Source: CAG-1031 sp964556785 (lineage in GTDB: Bacteria; Bacteroidota; Bacteroidia; Bacteroidales; Muribaculaceae). From it: a DNA stretch of 53,718 nt. How positions within the stretch are numbered: position 1 is the first letter of the stretch; each line of letters starts with the position of its first letter. The position numbers and the translations under genes were made by a program. Positions 51,120 to 53,718 of the stretch are shown one piece after another. Below the pieces are notes generated by a model. It did no database searches, was not told where the DNA came from, and was given only the letters and a program-made list of their open reading frames with translations. The stretch is from the NCBI GenBank assembly GCA_964556785.1, contig CAZKXM010000003.1, positions 1 through 53,718 of the forward strand. The letters are read 5' to 3'.

Positions 51120-51147
51120 CAAATATATGATTTTTTTTCTAAATTTG
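51120..51147. promoter_or_regulatory. Divergent -7 boxes for tRNA-Arg and the chimeric gene
   Basis: TATATTTG on the minus strand (51127-51120) would drive the tRNA, leaving a leader of about 70 bases with a CCCC-TTTT-GGGG hairpin flanked by ACCTCT/AGAGGT (51062-51097). TAAATTTG on the plus strand (51140-51147) lies 22 bases before the ATG at 51170. Confidence 0.55.
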
Positions 51148-51169
51148 CAATTATATGTAAAAATGTGAT

Positions 51170-51859
51170 ATGGCCGTCAGTATAAACCAATCTCGGTATG
51201 AGGCGCTTGCTCCCCAATGGCAGATGCCTTGTTTCTCACAACTCAGCACATTTTTCCACAATATAAAGGCCGAGGGTAAAGTAATTTATCCCCCCGGTAA
51301 GCAGATATTTGCCGCTTTTGATGCTTGTGCCTTTGATGAGGTAAAAGTGGTTATCATAGGCCAGGATCCATATCACGGCCCGGGACAGGCTAATGGATTG
51401 TGCTTCTCGGTCAACAATGGAGTTAAGACTCCTCCTTCTCTGGTTAAGTTGCCTCGCGCCCGCGAAGAAGTCGACGCCAATGGTGTCGCATATATAGATG
51501 AAGAGGGTGATCTCGTCACCACTATCATTGACGGTGCTAATTGTGCTTTTACCTGCTATGATAAGGGAGGAATGTGTCTCTGTGCCATCGAAAAGGCTTG
51601 TAGGCAGGGAAAAATTGATTTCCTCAAGCCTGCCTCGTGCCATCTTTATACGCTGCGTCTCACCGAGTATGCCAAGTTTACTGCGGTAAATTATCATCGG
51701 TGGAAAATTTGTAAGCCGGCAGAAGCTTTAGGGCGCAAGCTCGGTTTCCGCCTGTATCAATTTCTTAAAGGCCCGCTTACCTCGCGCGTTGGTCAGGAGT
51801 GGGATGATGAGTTGGTGCTTGCTTGTGAAACTTACCTGACCGAATACGCGTCAAAATAA
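51170..51859 (+). pseudogene. Chimeric frame: N-terminal uracil-DNA glycosylase joined to C-terminal DUF3109
   Basis: The 229-residue frame is made of two unrelated halves. Residues 1 to about 91 are uracil-DNA glycosylase: LSTFFHNIKAEGKVIYPPG, VKVVIIGQDPYHGPGQANGL with the catalytic Asp66 and Tyr68, and GVKTPPSL. The second half of that enzyme, with the uracil-binding Asn and the HPSPLS loop with the catalytic His, is missing. From about residue 94 (PRAREEVDANGVAYIDEEGD) to the end it is DUF3109: FTCYDKGGMCLCAIEKA, KPASCHLYTLRL, AVNYHRWKICK. The N-terminal cysteine cluster of that family is missing. The junction lies near 51440-51452 and stays in frame. It looks like a deletion between two genes that left an open frame; neither activity is expected. 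Promoter and start are intact. Confidence 0.8.
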
Positions 51860-51867
51860 TAAATTAT

Positions 51868-52740
51868 ATGCCTTCATTCTATACCAGAAAACCTGATTGG
51901 TTGAAAATCAAATTGCCTAACGGAGCAAAGTCAATGGCGGTATTACATCGTTTGGCCGGTGACAGCCTTCATACGATCTGTACCTCAGGAATGTGTCCCA
52001 ACAGAGCTGAATGTTGGGGGGCCGGGACTGCAACATTTATGATAGGGGGCAATATATGTACCCGTGCGTGCCGGTTCTGCAATGTTGCTACAGGCCGACC
52101 TCATCCTCTGGATAACGATGAGGTTGATCGGATTGCTTCAACAATAAAGGAGTGGCGGCTTAAACACGCTGTAGTTACATCAGTTGACCGTGACGATCTT
52201 CCCGATGGGGGAGCGATTCATTGGGTCGCTTTGATAAGAGCGATAAGGGAACAATCTCCTATGACAACCCTTGAAACTCTCGTGCCTGATTTTAGAGGTA
52301 ACCGCGAGGCTCTCGATATCGTCATAGCCGAGCGGCCTGAAGTTATGTCTCATAATTTGGAAACTGTAAGACGCCTTACGCCATCAATTCGCTCGGTAGC
52401 AACCTATGATGGCTCGCTTGCGGTGATCAAGCGGATTGCTGATGCAGGTATAGTCGCTAAGTCGGGAATAATGCTCGGTTTGGGCGAGACTATTGATGAG
52501 GTGATTCAGACAATGGAAGATCTTAGAGCAGCGGGTTGTAAGGTAATGACGATAGGTCAATATCTTCAACCTACAGAGCGACATATCGAGGTGACTGAGT
52601 ATGTCCACCCTGACGTGTTTGAAAAGTTACGTCTTGAAGGCTTGGCGCGGGGATTTGACCATGTAGAGAGTGCTCCGCTTGTACGCTCCTCTTATCACGC
52701 AGAGCGTCACGTGCCGTCTCATCTCAGAAAATCCTTGTAA
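51868..52740 (+). CDS. lipA: Lipoyl synthase
   Basis: LipA inserts two sulfur atoms into the octanoyl group of lipoate-dependent proteins. The 290-residue product has both iron-sulfur motifs: the auxiliary cluster at Cys38, Cys43 and Cys49 (CTSGMCPNRAECW) and the radical SAM cluster at Cys64, Cys68 and Cys71 (CTRACRFC). The C-terminal RSSYHAE with the serine ligand of the auxiliary cluster is present. It begins eight bases after the chimeric frame and is followed by lipB after 35 bases, so the three are one transcription unit. Confidence 0.97.
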   Translation: MPSFYTRKPDWLKIKLPNGAKSMAVLHRLAGDSLHTICTSGMCPNRAECWGAGTATFMIGGNICTRACRFCNVATGRPHPLDNDEVDRIASTIKEWRLKHAVVTSVDRDDLPDGGAIHWVALIRAIREQSPMTTLETLVPDFRGNREALDIVIAERPEVMSHNLETVRRLTPSIRSVATYDGSLAVIKRIADAGIVAKSGIMLGLGETIDEVIQTMEDLRAAGCKVMTIGQYLQPTERHIEVTEYVHPDVFEKLRLEGLARGFDHVESAPLVRSSYHAERHVPSHLRKSL

Positions 52741-52775
52741 AGCGTCTCCCAGTTTTTAGTTATATCTGATATTTT

Positions 52776-53441
52776 GTGGACAAGATCATCACCGAAATAT
52801 ACCGTCAAGCTTCCTATCGTGATATGCTCCGGTTGCAATGCGACTATTTTAACCCTATGGTTGAGCAAGCTCGGGAGCGACTGCCTGTATCAGAAGAGAG
52901 ACTTCTTTTAGTAGAGCATCTGCCCGTCTATACTCTCGGCCGACACGGCCATCGCAGCAATATGCTTATGCCTGAGCGACTGCTTCGCGATAATATCGAG
53001 CTTGTCGAGATAGATAGGGGAGGCGATATTACCTATCATGGCCCCGGTCAGCTTGTTGCCTATCCGATTATAGATTTGCAAAATCATGGTCTCGGGGTGA
53101 AGGCCTACGTCGAGATGCTTGAACAGGCTGTCATAGACACGATAAACGAGTATGGAATAACAGGCGAAAGACTCGATGGCGCTACAGGTGTGTGGATTGA
53201 AGCCAATACCTCACGGGCGCGCAAAATTTGTGCAATCGGTGTTAAATGTAAACGTTTTATAACAATGCACGGTCTCGCTCTTAATGTAACGACTGATCTG
53301 TCAAACTTCAATGTTATCAATCCGTGCGGATTTGTAGATCTGGGAGTAACATCGATGGCCGCCGAAATCGGTCGCGAACCAGACTGGCTTGAAGTAGCCC
53401 TGCGGCTTAAATACAATCTTCTCCGGCTCTTAGGCTTTTAG
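52776..53441 (+). CDS. lipB: Octanoyl-ACP:protein N-octanoyltransferase
   Basis: LipB transfers octanoyl from acyl carrier protein to lipoate-dependent proteins; LipA then completes the cofactor. The 221-residue product starts at a GTG (52776). The family signature RGGDITYHGPGQLVAYPI (81-98), Lys150 in RKICAIGV, and Cys184 in NPCG, the acyl-thioester cysteine, are all present. The pair lipA-lipB forms a complete endogenous lipoylation route, needed for 2-oxoacid dehydrogenases or the glycine cleavage system. Confidence 0.95.
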   Translation: MDKIITEIYRQASYRDMLRLQCDYFNPMVEQARERLPVSEERLLLVEHLPVYTLGRHGHRSNMLMPERLLRDNIELVEIDRGGDITYHGPGQLVAYPIIDLQNHGLGVKAYVEMLEQAVIDTINEYGITGERLDGATGVWIEANTSRARKICAIGVKCKRFITMHGLALNVTTDLSNFNVINPCGFVDLGVTSMAAEIGREPDWLEVALRLKYNLLRLLGF

Positions 53442-53583
53442 AAGCGTCTCCCGAACGAGATAATCTGAGTTTGCGGTATAGATCAATTCCTACTGCAAGT
53501 AAGACATAGAGTAAGTCTATCCACGGCAATAGAACGCGACTACTGTCTCCTTGTAAATATGGTATTAAATCCCTAAACCACAA
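53407..53583 (-). pseudogene. Possible C-terminal fragment of a membrane protein
   Basis: On the minus strand an open frame of about 58 residues runs from a TTG at 53583 to a TAA at 53407, overlapping the 3' end of lipB by 35 bases. It contains a hydrophobic helix of normal membrane length (LLPWIDLLYVLLAVGIDLY) followed by basic residues (RKLRLSR), the pattern of a membrane segment with a cytoplasmic tail. No ATG is available and the frame stays open further upstream towards the tRNA. It may be the remnant of a gene cut by the tRNA-Arg repeat, or chance. Confidence 0.25.
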
Positions 53584-53589
53584 TAATTT

Positions 53590-53629
53590 AAAAGTATTCG
53601 CCCGTCTATTTTAGTAGACAGGCGAATAC
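53590..53629 (-). terminator. Terminator of the second tRNA-Arg
   Basis: GTATTCGCC and GTCTA (53594-53608) pair with TAGAC and GGCGAATAC (53615-53629), with one mismatch and a six-base loop; TTTT follows on the minus strand. Its sequence is quite different from the terminator of the first copy. Confidence 0.8.
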
Positions 53630-53646
53630 ACTGAAAGACAGCGTTG

Positions 53647-53718
53647 TATCCCCGTGGGGAGTCGAACCCCAATCGATGGAACCGGAATCCATTATTCTAT
53701 CCATTGAACTACGGAGAC
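53647..53718 (-). tRNA. tRNA-Arg (CCG), second copy at the contig end
   Basis: All 72 bases are identical to the copy at 50972-51043, and the base after the 3' end is the same too; further downstream the flanks differ. The window ends exactly at the tRNA 5' end, so its promoter is not seen. Confidence 0.94.

Noticed and set aside
1..53718. CRISPR arrays, insertion sequences or a prophage
   Set aside because: I found no regularly spaced repeats, transposase, integrase or phage structural gene in either strand.

Overview
The window looks like a contig from a Bacteroidales gut bacterium, most likely of the Muribaculaceae (S24-7) type. Support for this: promoters of the Bacteroidetes kind (TAnnTTTG near -7, often with TTTG about 20 bases upstream), no Shine-Dalgarno dependence, a tmRNA with tag GENNYALAA, an omega-like RNA polymerase subunit after bamD, a short-chain threonine dehydrogenase opposite kbl, mitochondrial-type aconitase and NADP isocitrate dehydrogenase, and several outer-membrane porin, PorT and TonB-receptor families of that phylum. 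Family placement below the order is inference. Most genes are core housekeeping. I see no insertion sequence, no intact prophage and no CRISPR array.

Layout. 1-398 tmRNA (minus). 498-3600 a three-gene overlapping operon: a degenerate endonuclease I, a small lipoprotein and a GT-C-like membrane protein. 3601-5047 lgt and a TrmH-family methyltransferase, divergent. 5050-10230 an envelope operon (LysM protein, PorT-like barrel, porin, solute-binding protein), then a radical SAM protein. 11403-14346 a small membrane protein, a PstS-like lipoprotein and a TPR protein. 14485-17457 a membrane-tethered winged-helix regulator and the outer-membrane receptor it probably controls, with phased repeats between them. 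17520-17590 tRNA-Cys. 17975-20685 nrdD and nrdG. 20717-23128 a TonB-dependent receptor. 23218-25497 kbl and tdh, divergent. 25706-27721 dsbD. 27909-27993 tRNA-Ser with a duplicated 3' end, followed by a minus-strand operon of three small unknown genes (28257-28859) and an unknown helical protein.

29759-33499 aroE, a YeiH-type transporter and comEC. 33444-38411 an operon of acyltransferase, metallophosphoesterase, tex and folK. 38562-40248 a PASTA protein and rluD. 40406-41959 bamD, an omega-like subunit and rpsO. 42156-50671 a seven-gene operon: citD, citE, citF, citX, a citC-citG fusion, aconitase and isocitrate dehydrogenase. It combines citrate cleavage (to acetate and oxaloacetate) with the branch from citrate to 2-oxoglutarate, and has no citrate synthase. 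A perfect palindrome lies just after its promoter. 50972-53718 two identical tRNA-Arg(CCG) copies flank a segment with lipA, lipB and a chimeric ung/DUF3109 reading frame.

The points most worth a second look are the ung-DUF3109 chimera and the tRNA-Arg repeats around it (possible rearrangement or assembly join), the small-peptide operon beside the duplicated tRNA-Ser end, the citrate lyase/aconitase/IDH operon with its CitC-CitG fusion and operator-like palindrome, and the 11-bp phased repeats between the tethered regulator and its receptor.
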